A DNA stretch of 64,000 nt from Paenibacillus tritici (GTDB taxonomy: Bacteria > Bacillota > Bacilli > Paenibacillales > Paenibacillaceae). The notes under the pieces are model-generated. The model was not told where the DNA came from. It saw only the letters and a program-made list of their open reading frames with translations, and did not search any database. Below are positions 34,081-43,007 of this stretch, in pieces. A program made the position numbers and the translations under genes. The stretch lies in the NCBI RefSeq assembly GCF_013204885.1, contig NZ_JABMKX010000004.1, forward strand, positions 1 through 64,000. The letters run 5' to 3'. How positions within the stretch are numbered: the stretch's first letter is position 1; each line of letters starts with the position of its first letter.

Positions 34081-34898
34081 GCCATGCCGTGCCAAAATCA
34101 CTGTCACATCTGTTCATGATCCTGATCTCGCTAATCATGATCGTGCCCTTCCTGTGGATGCTCTCCACCTCCTTCAAGCTGCAGGAGGAAGTGTTCCAGT
34201 ATCCGATCCAGTGGATTCCGCAGGTATTTCACTTCGAGAATTATGTCGAGGTCTGGACGAGTATTCCATTTCCGCTATACTATTTCAACTCATTGAAGGT
34301 TTCCGTTCTGGTTACTTTGGGCCAGCTTATCACATGCTCTCTGGCCGGATATGCTTTCGCCAGACTGGACTTCCCCGGGAAAAACCGGCTGTTCATCATG
34401 TATTTCGCGGCCTTCATGATCCCTTATCAGGTCATTATGATCCCGCAGTATTTCGTGATCAAGAAGCTGGGCCTGGTGGACAGCCACTGGGCATTGATTC
34501 TGCTGGAAATCTTCAGCCCCTACGGCGTGTTCCTGATGCGGCAGTTCCTCTCCGGTATCTCGAAGGAGCTTTCGGAAGCGGCCCGGATCGACGGCTGCAA
34601 CGAATTCGGCATCTTCGCCCGGATTATCCTGCCGCTGGCCAAGCCGGCGCTGGCGACACTTGGCATCTTCGCCTTCTCCTGGGTGTGGAATGACTTTCAG
34701 GCTCCGCTTATTTATCTTACCAGCGACAGCCTCAAGACCTTGCCGCTTGGCCTAGCTAGTCTGAACGGGGAGTTCACCTCGCAGACTCAACTGGTTATGG
34801 CAGGCACCGTATTGTCACTTATTCCAGTAGTCACCGTCTTTCTGTTCTTCCAGCGGTACTTTATCTCGGGCATTACAGCCGGCTCTGTGAAAGGATGA
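34065..34898 (+). CDS. Sugar ABC transporter permease (second)
   Basis: A 277-residue MalG-type permease with six helices and the EAA loop LSEAARIDGCNEFGIFARII. It pairs with the upstream permease to form the channel. Its start lies inside the end of that gene, and its stop overlaps the GH88 ATG by four bases, so import and cytoplasmic hydrolysis are coupled at translation. Confidence 0.92.
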   Translation: MGQLLGHAVPKSLSHLFMILISLIMIVPFLWMLSTSFKLQEEVFQYPIQWIPQVFHFENYVEVWTSIPFPLYYFNSLKVSVLVTLGQLITCSLAGYAFARLDFPGKNRLFIMYFAAFMIPYQVIMIPQYFVIKKLGLVDSHWALILLEIFSPYGVFLMRQFLSGISKELSEAARIDGCNEFGIFARIILPLAKPALATLGIFAFSWVWNDFQAPLIYLTSDSLKTLPLGLASLNGEFTSQTQLVMAGTVLSLIPVVTVFLFFQRYFISGITAGSVKG

Positions 34899-36058
34899 TA
34901 CCTGTGAAGGAAATAATGGCACCGGGCGTGAAGTGGCATGAGGCCATCGACTTCGCCGTGCTCAAAACAAAACGCAATCTGACCCGCCATAATCTGCAAT
35001 TCCCGCATATCTCCAATGACAAACGTTATGAATGGGGAGAGAACGACGACTGGATCGAAGGCTTCTGGACCGGGATGGTCTGGCTATGCTACGAGTACAG
35101 CGGGGACGAATATCTGCGCTTGCAGGCCGAAGCCCAGACGAACAGCTTTGACCTCAGGCTTCAGGCCAAGCACGCTCTGGAACATCATGACATCGGTTTT
35201 CTGTATGGGTTGTCCGCAATGGCGGGCTGGATTGTCCAAGAGGATGAGCGGCACAGGGCGCTGGCGCTGCGCGCCGCTGACCATCTGCTGGGCCGCTGGC
35301 GCGAGTCTGCCGGGCTCATCCAGGCCTGGGGGCCAGAGGGTGATCCGGAGAACGGCGGGCGTATCATCATCGACTGTCTGATGAATCTTCCCTTGCTGTA
35401 TTGGGCCTCCGGGACAACCGGCGATCCCATCTATGCGGAGATTGCCGCCCGGCATGCCAAGCTGTCGCGGAAGTTCCTTGTGCGGGGAGACGACTCGTCT
35501 TATCACACCTTCTATTTTGACGGCAGCGGGAATTCGCTCAGAGGGGGAACGCATCAGGGCTACCGCGACGGCTCTACCTGGACGCGCGGACAGGCGTGGG
35601 GAATCTATGGATTTGCTCTATCTTACCTCTACACAGGCGACATGGATTTCCTGGAGACCTCGAAACGTCTTGCCGTCTATTTCATCGAGCGGATACCGGC
35701 GGATGGGATGGTCTATTGGGATTTCGATGTTCCTGTGAACAGCTCGACCAGCCGGGACAGCTCAGCTTCCGCCATTGCCGCTTGCGGCATGCTTGAACTG
35801 CTGGAGCATCTGGCGCCCGCTGATCCGCTCGTTCCGCGTCTGGAGGCAGCGGTCATGCTGACCATGACGGCCTTGGCCGAGTCCTCGCTGGGCATGGCTG
35901 AGGAAGACGAAGGCCTTATCGACCATGGCTCCTATCATGTCAGGGGCGACTATGGGCTGGATGGTTATATGATCTGGGGCGACTATTATTATCTGGAAGC
36001 CCTGCTGCGTCTGGAGAAGCAGATTCCCGGATATTGGTATGAACGGGAACAGGCCTGA
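34895..36058 (+). CDS. Glycoside hydrolase family 88, unsaturated glucuronyl hydrolase
   Basis: A cytoplasmic (alpha/alpha)6-barrel enzyme that hydrates the 4,5-unsaturated uronic acid left by polysaccharide lyases, releasing it from the oligosaccharide. The 387-residue length is normal. The two catalytic Asp positions of the family are seen in ALEHHDIGFLYGLSAM and RIIIDCLMNLPLLYWA; DGSTWTRGQAWGIYGFALSY is also conserved. It follows directly on the permeases and precedes a PL8 lyase, the enzyme class that makes its substrate. The exact polymer (xanthan, hyaluronan or chondroitin) cannot be told. Confidence 0.92.
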   Translation: MIPVKEIMAPGVKWHEAIDFAVLKTKRNLTRHNLQFPHISNDKRYEWGENDDWIEGFWTGMVWLCYEYSGDEYLRLQAEAQTNSFDLRLQAKHALEHHDIGFLYGLSAMAGWIVQEDERHRALALRAADHLLGRWRESAGLIQAWGPEGDPENGGRIIIDCLMNLPLLYWASGTTGDPIYAEIAARHAKLSRKFLVRGDDSSYHTFYFDGSGNSLRGGTHQGYRDGSTWTRGQAWGIYGFALSYLYTGDMDFLETSKRLAVYFIERIPADGMVYWDFDVPVNSSTSRDSSASAIAACGMLELLEHLAPADPLVPRLEAAVMLTMTALAESSLGMAEEDEGLIDHGSYHVRGDYGLDGYMIWGDYYYLEALLRLEKQIPGYWYEREQA

Positions 36059-36084
36059 AAACTATGAATCATGGAGGGGTAGCC

Positions 36085-37878
36085 ATGCAATTGTTCACTA
36101 GGCCATTCGTCAAGCCGTTGTTCGTCCGTCTGATCATAGGAGTAACCGTCCTGTCTCTCATCCTTCCTGCTGCGGCCTTGCCGCCGGCGGAAGCGGCGGG
36201 TACCGTATACGTCAATGTGAACTATGATGAGAGCGGAAATGCCAAGAATACGAAGCTCTATAACGGCTCTACCTACAGCGGCTCAGCCGGGGGAGGCTGG
36301 GGCATCTATAATTCTGCGGCAGACACAGATTATGTGACTATAGCGAACGCTCCCCAGCGTGAGGATTACAGCCTCAAAATCGTCTCCAATACCAAAAATG
36401 TAAATACAGGCAGGAACAATCTGGGCGGAACGGCGACCGGCAATACCGGCATCGCCGGGAAGCTGGTGCTGGAAACCTCGGTTTATATGAACAGCACAAC
36501 CCACCGCCGGGAGATTCAGCTCAGAAGCCTGAATGCCCCTTCCCCCGCTACACTCACTACCAATGTATCCGTCCTTACTTTCAATACCGCAGGAGAAGTC
36601 CGGGGTGCCGGCAATCAGTTCCTGGCCCGCTACGAGAAGAATTCATGGTACAAATTGAAAATGTTCGTGGACAGTACGGCCCGCACCGTCTCTTATTTCA
36701 TGAATGACCAGTATGTGGGGACAGCTTCGCTGCCTTCCAGCTGGCTGAATATCAGACATATCTACCTCAATCAGTACTTTCAGAACGGCCAGCAGGGGGA
36801 ATGGCTTGTTGACGACCTGAAGCTCGCGGATTACGTGCCGCTTACGGGAATCAGCACTTCAGTGACAACGCTTGAGCTGGCGGAGAGTGCCAGTGCCAAT
36901 ATAGCGGTTACGGTATTGCCGCAGGATGCTTCCGACCAGCGCCTACTATGGAGTACGGCTGATCCTTCTGTAGCGACAGTTACTTATGGCACAGTCCACG
37001 CGCTAAGCGAAGGCAGCACTACAGTGATGGTAAGCACTTATGAGGGTGATTATTCGCTCACGGTCCCGTTAACGGTGACCAAGCCTGTGCTGCCGCAAAG
37101 CCTCTCGCTGCCGAATGAAGTCAACTTGACGGTAACAGGCCAACAAACCTTGAAGCCGGGGTTCCAGCCCGCGAATACAACGAATCAGGCTGTGGTCTGG
37201 AGCTCTGCCGATTCTGCCGTTGCAGCTGTAGATGCCAGCGGAGAAGTCACCGGAAGGTCGGTGGGGTCTACGGAGATTACAGCAGTGTCACAAGCCGATC
37301 CGGCAGTCTCCGCAGCCGTTACCGTTGTGGTTACTCCATATATCCCTGTTACTGCCGTTACCATTACCTATTCACCCCCGCAGCTCTCCAAATACGACAG
37401 CTTGCAGCTTATCGCGGATGTTGAACCTGCGGATGCGACGGATTCGCAGTTAACCTGGGTCTCTGACCGTCCGGATATCGTACGTGTGGCTGCGGATGGC
37501 ACATTGCAGGGAATTTCCGTCGGTACGGCTACGGTGTCTGCGACTGCGGTTAATGGAGTGTCGGACTCGGTTACCCTTGAAGTGATAGCCGCTCAGCCGG
37601 ATAATCCCCAGGAATACGACAATATCAGGCTGCGCTGGAAAGAGTCGCTGACCGGTAAAGATTCTTTGGATGTAAATGATCCGGCGGTCCAAGCCATTCT
37701 TCAGGCCAACGCAGCTGCAGCTCAGGGGTATTGGGAGAGCATGCAGCTTATACCCGGCGGAACAACGCTCTGGACAGATCTGCCTGCGTCTAGCAGTGAC
37801 TCCGCTTTTATAAACAGCCATTATACCCGTTTGAAGGCAATGACGTTAGCTTATCAGACCCAGGGAACCTCCGTCTAA
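36085..37878 (+). CDS. N-terminal fragment of the PL8 lyase (signal peptide, LamG-like, Big2 domains)
   Basis: This 597-residue product would be secreted. It carries a carbohydrate-binding-like region and three bacterial Ig-like domains, each ending in a pattern such as VATVTYGTVHALSEGSTTV, but only the first 70 or so residues of the PL8 catalytic domain. It has no catalytic residue and would at most bind sugar. Confidence 0.7.
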   Translation: MQLFTRPFVKPLFVRLIIGVTVLSLILPAAALPPAEAAGTVYVNVNYDESGNAKNTKLYNGSTYSGSAGGGWGIYNSAADTDYVTIANAPQREDYSLKIVSNTKNVNTGRNNLGGTATGNTGIAGKLVLETSVYMNSTTHRREIQLRSLNAPSPATLTTNVSVLTFNTAGEVRGAGNQFLARYEKNSWYKLKMFVDSTARTVSYFMNDQYVGTASLPSSWLNIRHIYLNQYFQNGQQGEWLVDDLKLADYVPLTGISTSVTTLELAESASANIAVTVLPQDASDQRLLWSTADPSVATVTYGTVHALSEGSTTVMVSTYEGDYSLTVPLTVTKPVLPQSLSLPNEVNLTVTGQQTLKPGFQPANTTNQAVVWSSADSAVAAVDASGEVTGRSVGSTEITAVSQADPAVSAAVTVVVTPYIPVTAVTITYSPPQLSKYDSLQLIADVEPADATDSQLTWVSDRPDIVRVAADGTLQGISVGTATVSATAVNGVSDSVTLEVIAAQPDNPQEYDNIRLRWKESLTGKDSLDVNDPAVQAILQANAAAAQGYWESMQLIPGGTTLWTDLPASSSDSAFINSHYTRLKAMTLAYQTQGTSV

Positions 37879-37914
37879 CATCATTCCGGGCTGAAGGACG
37901 ATCTGCTACTGGCC

Positions 37915-39921
37915 ATGGACTGGATGTTGGATGAACTATATACAGATTCGGGCAGCGAATTCGGCAACTGGTGGAACTGGGATATCGGTGTTCCCAACCG
38001 GCTGGCTGATATTCTGATTCTGATGTATGACGAGCTGGCGCCGGAGCAAATCCTGCGGAATACAGCAAGCATAGATCATTATATCGGGGATATCACCGCC
38101 CCTTCTTTTACACAGACAGGTGCCAACCGCTCCGATATCATGCTGATTCAGATCCGTATGGGACTTGTCGAACATAACTATGACCGGCTGATTCAGGCCA
38201 GGGACGGAATGAGCGAGCTGTTCCAGTACACGGCGGCTGGCGACGGGTTCTATGAAGACGGCTCGTATGTGCAGCACAGCACGATAGCCTACACGGGAAG
38301 CTACGGGGAGGTTCTGATCCAGGGGATGGGGAACCTGCTGTTCCTGCTGAACGGTAGCACCTGGGAGCCGGTGGTTCCCGGGGTGAACAATGTCTACAGG
38401 TGGATCGGCGAAGGTTTTGCTCCTATCCTATACAAAGGCCAGGCTATTGATATGACGAGAGGCCGCGCGATTGTGAGACCGGCTGCAGATGCCTATTATT
38501 CCGGCAGAAACATTCTGGCAGGCATCGCCCGAATTGCGCAGACCTCGCCCCCGGAGCTTTCGCTGAGATTAAAGGGCCTGGTTAAATATCATATCGGGTA
38601 TCAGCTGAGCCAGGGCGCATCCTACTATCAATTCCCGCTGGATCTGGCGGATACGATCCGGCAGTGGGTGGACGATCCTGCGGTTGTTCCTGCCGCCGAT
38701 ATTCAGGCGCACTACGAGTTGAACGGCATGGCCCGCAGTGTGCACCGGGGTGAGGACTTTCTGTTCGGAGTCAGCAAAAGCTCAAAGCGTATTGCGACCT
38801 ATGAGCTGACGAACGGAGAAAATCCCAAGGGCTGGTACACCGGCGATGGAATGACCTATCTCTACAACCGCGATCTGTCCCAGTATACAGGCAGCTTCTG
38901 GGCCACGGTGAACTGGAGCCGGCTGCCCGGCACAACAGTTGTCTCCCGTCCAAGGAATGCCGGTGACTATCAAAACGGTGACGGCGAGGCGGTGCCGCTT
39001 AACGCCTGGGCGGGCGGAACAACACTGGATACTTTCGGGGCAACCGGCATGAAGCTGATTCAGAACGGCACGCAGATGCAGGCACGGAAATCCTGGTTTG
39101 CTTTTGACAACGAGATTGTTGCGCTGGGTGCAGGGATTACAAGCACGGATAATCTTCCTGTAGAGACCGTCATTGAGCAGAGGAAGCTGAAGGAGGACAA
39201 CTCCAATAGCTTCGTCCTGGATGGTGAAGCCCTGAACGGGAACATTCCGGGTCAGGAGATAGAGAACCCGTCATGGGCTTATCTCGAAGGAAATGCGGCA
39301 GATTCAAATATTGGTTATGTTTTCCAGGATGATTCATCCATCAGGCTCACCAGACAGGTTCAGGAGGGAAGGTGGTCCGACATCAATCTCAGCAATCCGC
39401 CTTCCTCCACAACGCCAACCGGACTGCTGCAGAATTACTTTCTGACGATGTGGATGGATCATGGGAGCAATCCTGTTGACAGCCGGTACGAATATATGAT
39501 TTTGCCGAATGCCAGCAGGCAGGCCACGGAAGCCTATGCCGATTCGCCGGATGTCACTATTCTCGCCAATTCACCAGCGGTCCAAGCTGTGCGGGAGAAT
39601 ACGCTTAACGTTGCCGGGTATAATTTCTGGACGGATACTCTGACTTCGGCAGGAGGTGTGACCTCGAACAAGCCAGCCTCTGTCCTGATCAGGAACAATG
39701 CCGACGCTGGCACCATTAAGCTTGCCGTGTCCGATCCTACACTGGAGAACCAGGGTTATATTGAGCTGGAGCTGGATACGGAGGCAGCAGGCATACTGAG
39801 CAAAGATGACCGGATCGAGGTCACACAGCTCTCGCCGAAGCTGAAGCTGAAGATCCATACGGCAGGCACCCTCGGGCGAACGATGCTGATAACGCTGCAA
39901 ACGGCATCTGCGAATAAGTGA
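37915..39921 (+). CDS. C-terminal fragment of the PL8 lyase carrying the catalytic residues
   Basis: It opens with MDWMLDEL and holds the PL8 active-site segments GNWWNWDIGVPNRL (Asn) and YVQHSTIAYTGSYGEVLIQG (His and Tyr), then the beta-sandwich lyase domains. ATG 37915 has no ribosome site and the product would lack a signal peptide, so as an independent gene it is unlikely to be useful. Confidence 0.65.
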   Translation: MDWMLDELYTDSGSEFGNWWNWDIGVPNRLADILILMYDELAPEQILRNTASIDHYIGDITAPSFTQTGANRSDIMLIQIRMGLVEHNYDRLIQARDGMSELFQYTAAGDGFYEDGSYVQHSTIAYTGSYGEVLIQGMGNLLFLLNGSTWEPVVPGVNNVYRWIGEGFAPILYKGQAIDMTRGRAIVRPAADAYYSGRNILAGIARIAQTSPPELSLRLKGLVKYHIGYQLSQGASYYQFPLDLADTIRQWVDDPAVVPAADIQAHYELNGMARSVHRGEDFLFGVSKSSKRIATYELTNGENPKGWYTGDGMTYLYNRDLSQYTGSFWATVNWSRLPGTTVVSRPRNAGDYQNGDGEAVPLNAWAGGTTLDTFGATGMKLIQNGTQMQARKSWFAFDNEIVALGAGITSTDNLPVETVIEQRKLKEDNSNSFVLDGEALNGNIPGQEIENPSWAYLEGNAADSNIGYVFQDDSSIRLTRQVQEGRWSDINLSNPPSSTTPTGLLQNYFLTMWMDHGSNPVDSRYEYMILPNASRQATEAYADSPDVTILANSPAVQAVRENTLNVAGYNFWTDTLTSAGGVTSNKPASVLIRNNADAGTIKLAVSDPTLENQGYIELELDTEAAGILSKDDRIEVTQLSPKLKLKIHTAGTLGRTMLITLQTASANK

Positions 39922-40008
39922 ACTAGCACCTCAATCAGGAGGCGGGCCGATGGCTCGTCTCTTTGCTGTGAGCGGGCTTGGGTACGGGGAGTTGGCATCT
40001 TGGCTGCC

Positions 40009-40914
40009 TCACAGAATGCGCCAAAGCTTGCGGTAGGCACGTGGAGAAATCCCCTCATTGGCTGTGAATACCCTGCTGAAGTAGTGGATATCGGGATAGC
40101 CGACCCGTTCTCCCACGGCCTCAATCGACTCATCCGTCTCGCGGAGCAGCTTACGTGCTTCCCGGTGGCGGATGGACCGGAGGAATTCACCGGGAGGCAT
40201 CCCGGCAATCTCCCGGAACAGCTTGGAGAAATGGTCCTCATGCATATTCATCGTTGCAGCCATAGACCGGTTGGTCCAGCGGCCGGCGGGCTGAAGCTCC
40301 ATCTCATCAATCAGCAACCTGATCCGCTCCCCGTGCACGGAAGACTTGGCCAGCCGCCGGGAGCCTTGGGAACGCAGCAGGGAAGTCAGAATGCCCAGCA
40401 TCAAGCCCCGGCAGACCCATTCATAACCGGCTTGCCGCATGGTGAACTCATGAACAAGCTGCTCCATCGCATGGACACATTCGGGAGACGGCGTATACAC
40501 CGGTTCTTCTGACAATGGTGAAAAAGGGGCGGTTACGGCCTCCAGAGCGAATTTATGGGGAAGCACCTCCTCCTCGTTGACCAGCATATCTTCTTCCCGC
40601 GTAATGACGGATTCGCCAAAAAAGTCGAAGTGGATGCCCAGCAGCTTAGAGTCGGAAGCCGAAACGATCATGTTCTGATGGTAAACACCAGGGGATAGAA
40701 AAATAAGCTGACCGGAGCTTAAGCGGAACTCCTTATTGTCCATCCGGGTCAACAAACTCCCTTGACGGATGTAGAGCAGCTCGAAATCATACAGCCTCCG
40801 CCTTGGAAAAATGCAGGGGGCCAGGGTCTGCAGCTGTGCGTAATGGATTCCAGGCGACCATTCACGGGAGGGTACCTGTTTGCTCAAAGGATAGGATGTT
40901 TCTGTCTCGGGCAT
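40009..40914 (-). CDS. AraC family transcriptional regulator
   Basis: A 301-residue regulator with an N-terminal cupin-type sensor half (FELLYIRQGSLLTRMDNKEF, LIFLSPGVYHQN) and a C-terminal double helix-turn-helix: NRSMAATMNMHEDHFSKLFR, GMPPGEFLRSIRHREARKLL and VGERVGYPDIHYFSRVFTAN. It probably responds to a sugar. GAGGAGG before ATG 40914 decides the start. It is divergent from the isomerase-oxidoreductase operon, with an AT-rich palindrome between them, so it is the natural candidate regulator for that operon. Confidence 0.9.
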   Translation of the reverse strand: MPETETSYPLSKQVPSREWSPGIHYAQLQTLAPCIFPRRRLYDFELLYIRQGSLLTRMDNKEFRLSSGQLIFLSPGVYHQNMIVSASDSKLLGIHFDFFGESVITREEDMLVNEEEVLPHKFALEAVTAPFSPLSEEPVYTPSPECVHAMEQLVHEFTMRQAGYEWVCRGLMLGILTSLLRSQGSRRLAKSSVHGERIRLLIDEMELQPAGRWTNRSMAATMNMHEDHFSKLFREIAGMPPGEFLRSIRHREARKLLRETDESIEAVGERVGYPDIHYFSRVFTANEGISPRAYRKLWRIL

Positions 40915-40995
40915 GCTCAATCCTCCTCTAGAAATATGACCGGAATCGTCCAAAAGTTATCTATATCCCCTAAATAAATAGAGGTGTAAAACCAT

Positions 40996-41010
40996 TATAA
41001 TTTAATTATA
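40996..41010. promoter_or_regulatory. Palindromic candidate operator between araC-like gene and isomerase operon
   Basis: TATAATTTAATTATA is a perfect 15-bp palindrome centred on T41003, in the 162-bp divergent region. It could be an operator or simply AT-rich promoter sequence (it includes TATAAT). Confidence 0.35.
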
Positions 41011-41076
41011 TCAAGGAAAAAAGAACATTATTGCAGAATTCCTGAAAAACGGAAAATAACAAAAATGAGGATGGTA

Positions 41077-41934
41077 ATGATGAAAAAAGGAATTAATATC
41101 TGGTCATTTCCCGAGGGTATGGCAATTGAGGAATGTGTGCGCCTAGCTAAAGCGGCAGGGTTCGACGGCCTTGAATTGTCTATGAATGAAAGTGGTGAAC
41201 TCAGTCTGGAAACCAGTGAGAAGGAAGCATTGAAGCTCAAGGAATCCATTAACGAGACCGGCCTGGAAATTGCCGGACTGGCAACGGGACTGTACTGGTC
41301 TTATGCGATGACCAGCGAATCGGTGGCCAACCGGACCAAGGCAATCGACGTATGCAAAAAGCAGCTGGAGCTTGCTGCTGTGCTTGGCGTGGATACGATT
41401 CTTGTGATACCCGGTGCAGTCGGGGTGGATTTCATTCCTGGCTGTGAGGTTGTAGCTTATGACAAAGCTTATGACAGGGCGTTAGAGGCGATTGGTGGTC
41501 TGGCGCTGGAGGCAGAGAAAACTGGGGTTTCCATAGGGATCGAGAATGTGTGGAATAAATTTCTGCTGTCCCCGCTTGAAATGCGTGCGTTCATTGATTC
41601 GGTTGGCTCCGGCTATGTAGGTTCTTATTTGGATGTGGGAAATGTGGTACATTCCGGCTATCCGGAGCAGTGGATAAGAATTCTGGGACACCGGATCAAG
41701 AAGGTTCACTTCAAGGATTACCGCCGGGAAGCGGGAGGACTGCACGGATTTGTTGATCTGCTGGCCGGGGATGTGAACTATCCGGCTGTGATGGAAGCGC
41801 TCCGGGAGATTGGATACGACAACTATGTTACAGGTGAAATGATTCCGGCTTACACTCATCATCCGGAGCAGATTATTTTCAATACTTCTGCGGCTATGGA
41901 TGCTATTCTGCAACGTTCCAGCCATAAGGCGTAA
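41077..41934 (+). CDS. Sugar phosphate isomerase/epimerase (xylose isomerase-like TIM barrel)
   Basis: A 285-residue TIM-barrel protein of the AP-endonuclease-2 fold used by hexulose-phosphate and other sugar isomerases. Metal-site segments are GVSIGIENVWNKFLLSP, SYLDVGNVVHSGYPEQW, KKVHFKDYR and YVTGEMIPAY. GAGGATGG ahead of the tandem ATGs at 41077 and 41080 leaves the exact start open by one codon. It is followed within 15 bases by two Gfo/Idh/MocA oxidoreductases, a set common in catabolism of inositol-like or keto-sugars. Substrate unknown. Confidence 0.87.
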   Translation: MMKKGINIWSFPEGMAIEECVRLAKAAGFDGLELSMNESGELSLETSEKEALKLKESINETGLEIAGLATGLYWSYAMTSESVANRTKAIDVCKKQLELAAVLGVDTILVIPGAVGVDFIPGCEVVAYDKAYDRALEAIGGLALEAEKTGVSIGIENVWNKFLLSPLEMRAFIDSVGSGYVGSYLDVGNVVHSGYPEQWIRILGHRIKKVHFKDYRREAGGLHGFVDLLAGDVNYPAVMEALREIGYDNYVTGEMIPAYTHHPEQIIFNTSAAMDAILQRSSHKA

Positions 41935-41948
41935 GCGGGGTGAGGGAA

Positions 41949-42992
41949 ATGCTCAAGGTGGGTCTGGTAGGGTTTGGATTCATGGGCCGGATGAACTTTG
42001 ATCAATACGTCCGGCTTGGCGAAGACGGGTACGGGGTTACGTTAACTGCGATTTGCGACCCGCAGATTGAGAAGCTGAAGCTTGTGAAGTCCGGCGGGAA
42101 TATGAACACAGACCAGGAGATATACGATTTATCCGCCTATAACCTGTATGAGGATTTGGAGGATATGCTGGCCAATGAGGAGCTGGATGCGGTCAGTCTC
42201 GCAGTCCCTACCTTTCTGCATGCTGAGATGGCCTGTTCTCTGCTGGAACGGGGCTACCATGTGTTCTGTGAGAAGCCAATGGCCAGGCATTCCCATGAAG
42301 CGTGGAAGATGGCGGAAACGGCGCGAAGCAGCGGCAAGAAGCTGATGATTGGTCATTGTCTGCGGTTCTGGCCGGCATATGAATATTTGAAAAGACTTGT
42401 GGAGGACGGGGAATTCGGCCAGGTTACCGAAGGCTGCTTCTACCGGGGGTCCGGTGCACCGAAAGGCTGGCTGGTAAACGATGAATTGAGCGGCGGCTGT
42501 ATGCTGGACATGCATATCCACGATACCGATATGATTCATTACTTGTTCGGGAAGCCGGACAAGGTCTCGGCGCTGGGAAGGAATGTCCTGCCGGGCAGCG
42601 GCTACGATATAGTGTCCTCCCATTATTATTACAAGGACGGCAAGGTAATCAACGCCCAGGCCGATTGGACGCTGGAAGGGGACTTCGGCTTCAGCATGGG
42701 CTTCCGGGTCAATTTTGAACAGGGTAATGTGGTGTTTGACGGCAATGTGCTTAAAGTCAATCCTGTCGGGCAACCGGGTTATACTGCCTCACTCTCCCCG
42801 CATACCGGCTATTACAGAGAGTTGGTCTATTTCCTGGATGCCATACTGCAGGATAATCCGGTCACAGTATGTCTGCCCGGGAGCACTGCACAATCGCTTG
42901 AGATCATTGAGGCTGAGATGGAGTCCGCAGGGCGGCAGGGAGCCTGGGTATCCCTGTATGGAGCGGATATGAAGAAATATAATTCAGAATAA
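41949..42992 (+). CDS. Gfo/Idh/MocA family oxidoreductase (first paralogue)
   Basis: A 347-residue NAD(P)-dependent sugar oxidoreductase. The Rossmann glycine motif is GFGFMGRMNFDQY, the conserved EKP is in HVFCEKPMARHSHEAW, and the catalytic region is LDMHIHDTDMIHYLFGKPDK (the His-x-x-Asp pair in HIHDTD). Start is ATG 41949 with a GGGGTGAGG site; GTG 41940 is less likely. It is closely similar over its whole length to the next gene. Confidence 0.9.
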   Translation: MLKVGLVGFGFMGRMNFDQYVRLGEDGYGVTLTAICDPQIEKLKLVKSGGNMNTDQEIYDLSAYNLYEDLEDMLANEELDAVSLAVPTFLHAEMACSLLERGYHVFCEKPMARHSHEAWKMAETARSSGKKLMIGHCLRFWPAYEYLKRLVEDGEFGQVTEGCFYRGSGAPKGWLVNDELSGGCMLDMHIHDTDMIHYLFGKPDKVSALGRNVLPGSGYDIVSSHYYYKDGKVINAQADWTLEGDFGFSMGFRVNFEQGNVVFDGNVLKVNPVGQPGYTASLSPHTGYYRELVYFLDAILQDNPVTVCLPGSTAQSLEIIEAEMESAGRQGAWVSLYGADMKKYNSE

Positions 42993-43007
42993 TCGGAGGA
43001 CATTCCT

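Larger units (their letters stand above)
36085..39921 (+). pseudogene. Polysaccharide lyase family 8 gene interrupted by an in-frame TAA
   Basis: Reading through the stop at 37876-37878 gives one uninterrupted frame of 1,278 positions. In order: a signal peptide (to about residue 38), a concanavalin/LamG-like region, three Ig-like Big2 domains, then the PL8 alpha toroid and beta-sandwich domains. The TAA is codon 598, inside the alpha toroid, directly before a continuation HHSGLKDDLLLAMDWMLDEL that matches the PL8 helix preceding GNWWNWDIGVP. No frame shift is needed. One base change from TAT or TAC (Tyr) explains it. ATG 36085 follows GGAGGGG. Sequencing error, recent nonsense mutation and read-through cannot be separated from this sequence alone. 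Confidence 0.88.

Noticed and set aside
37876-37878. Programmed recoding of the PL8 stop
   Set aside because: The codon is TAA, not the TGA or TAG used for selenocysteine or pyrrolysine, and no recoding structure is evident next to it. Mutation or sequencing error is simpler.
39950-40036. A 28-codon frame with an AGGAGG site at the end of the PL8 gene
   Set aside because: It overlaps the 3' end of the AraC gene on the other strand and has no recognisable features. It is kept out of the feature list for lack of support.
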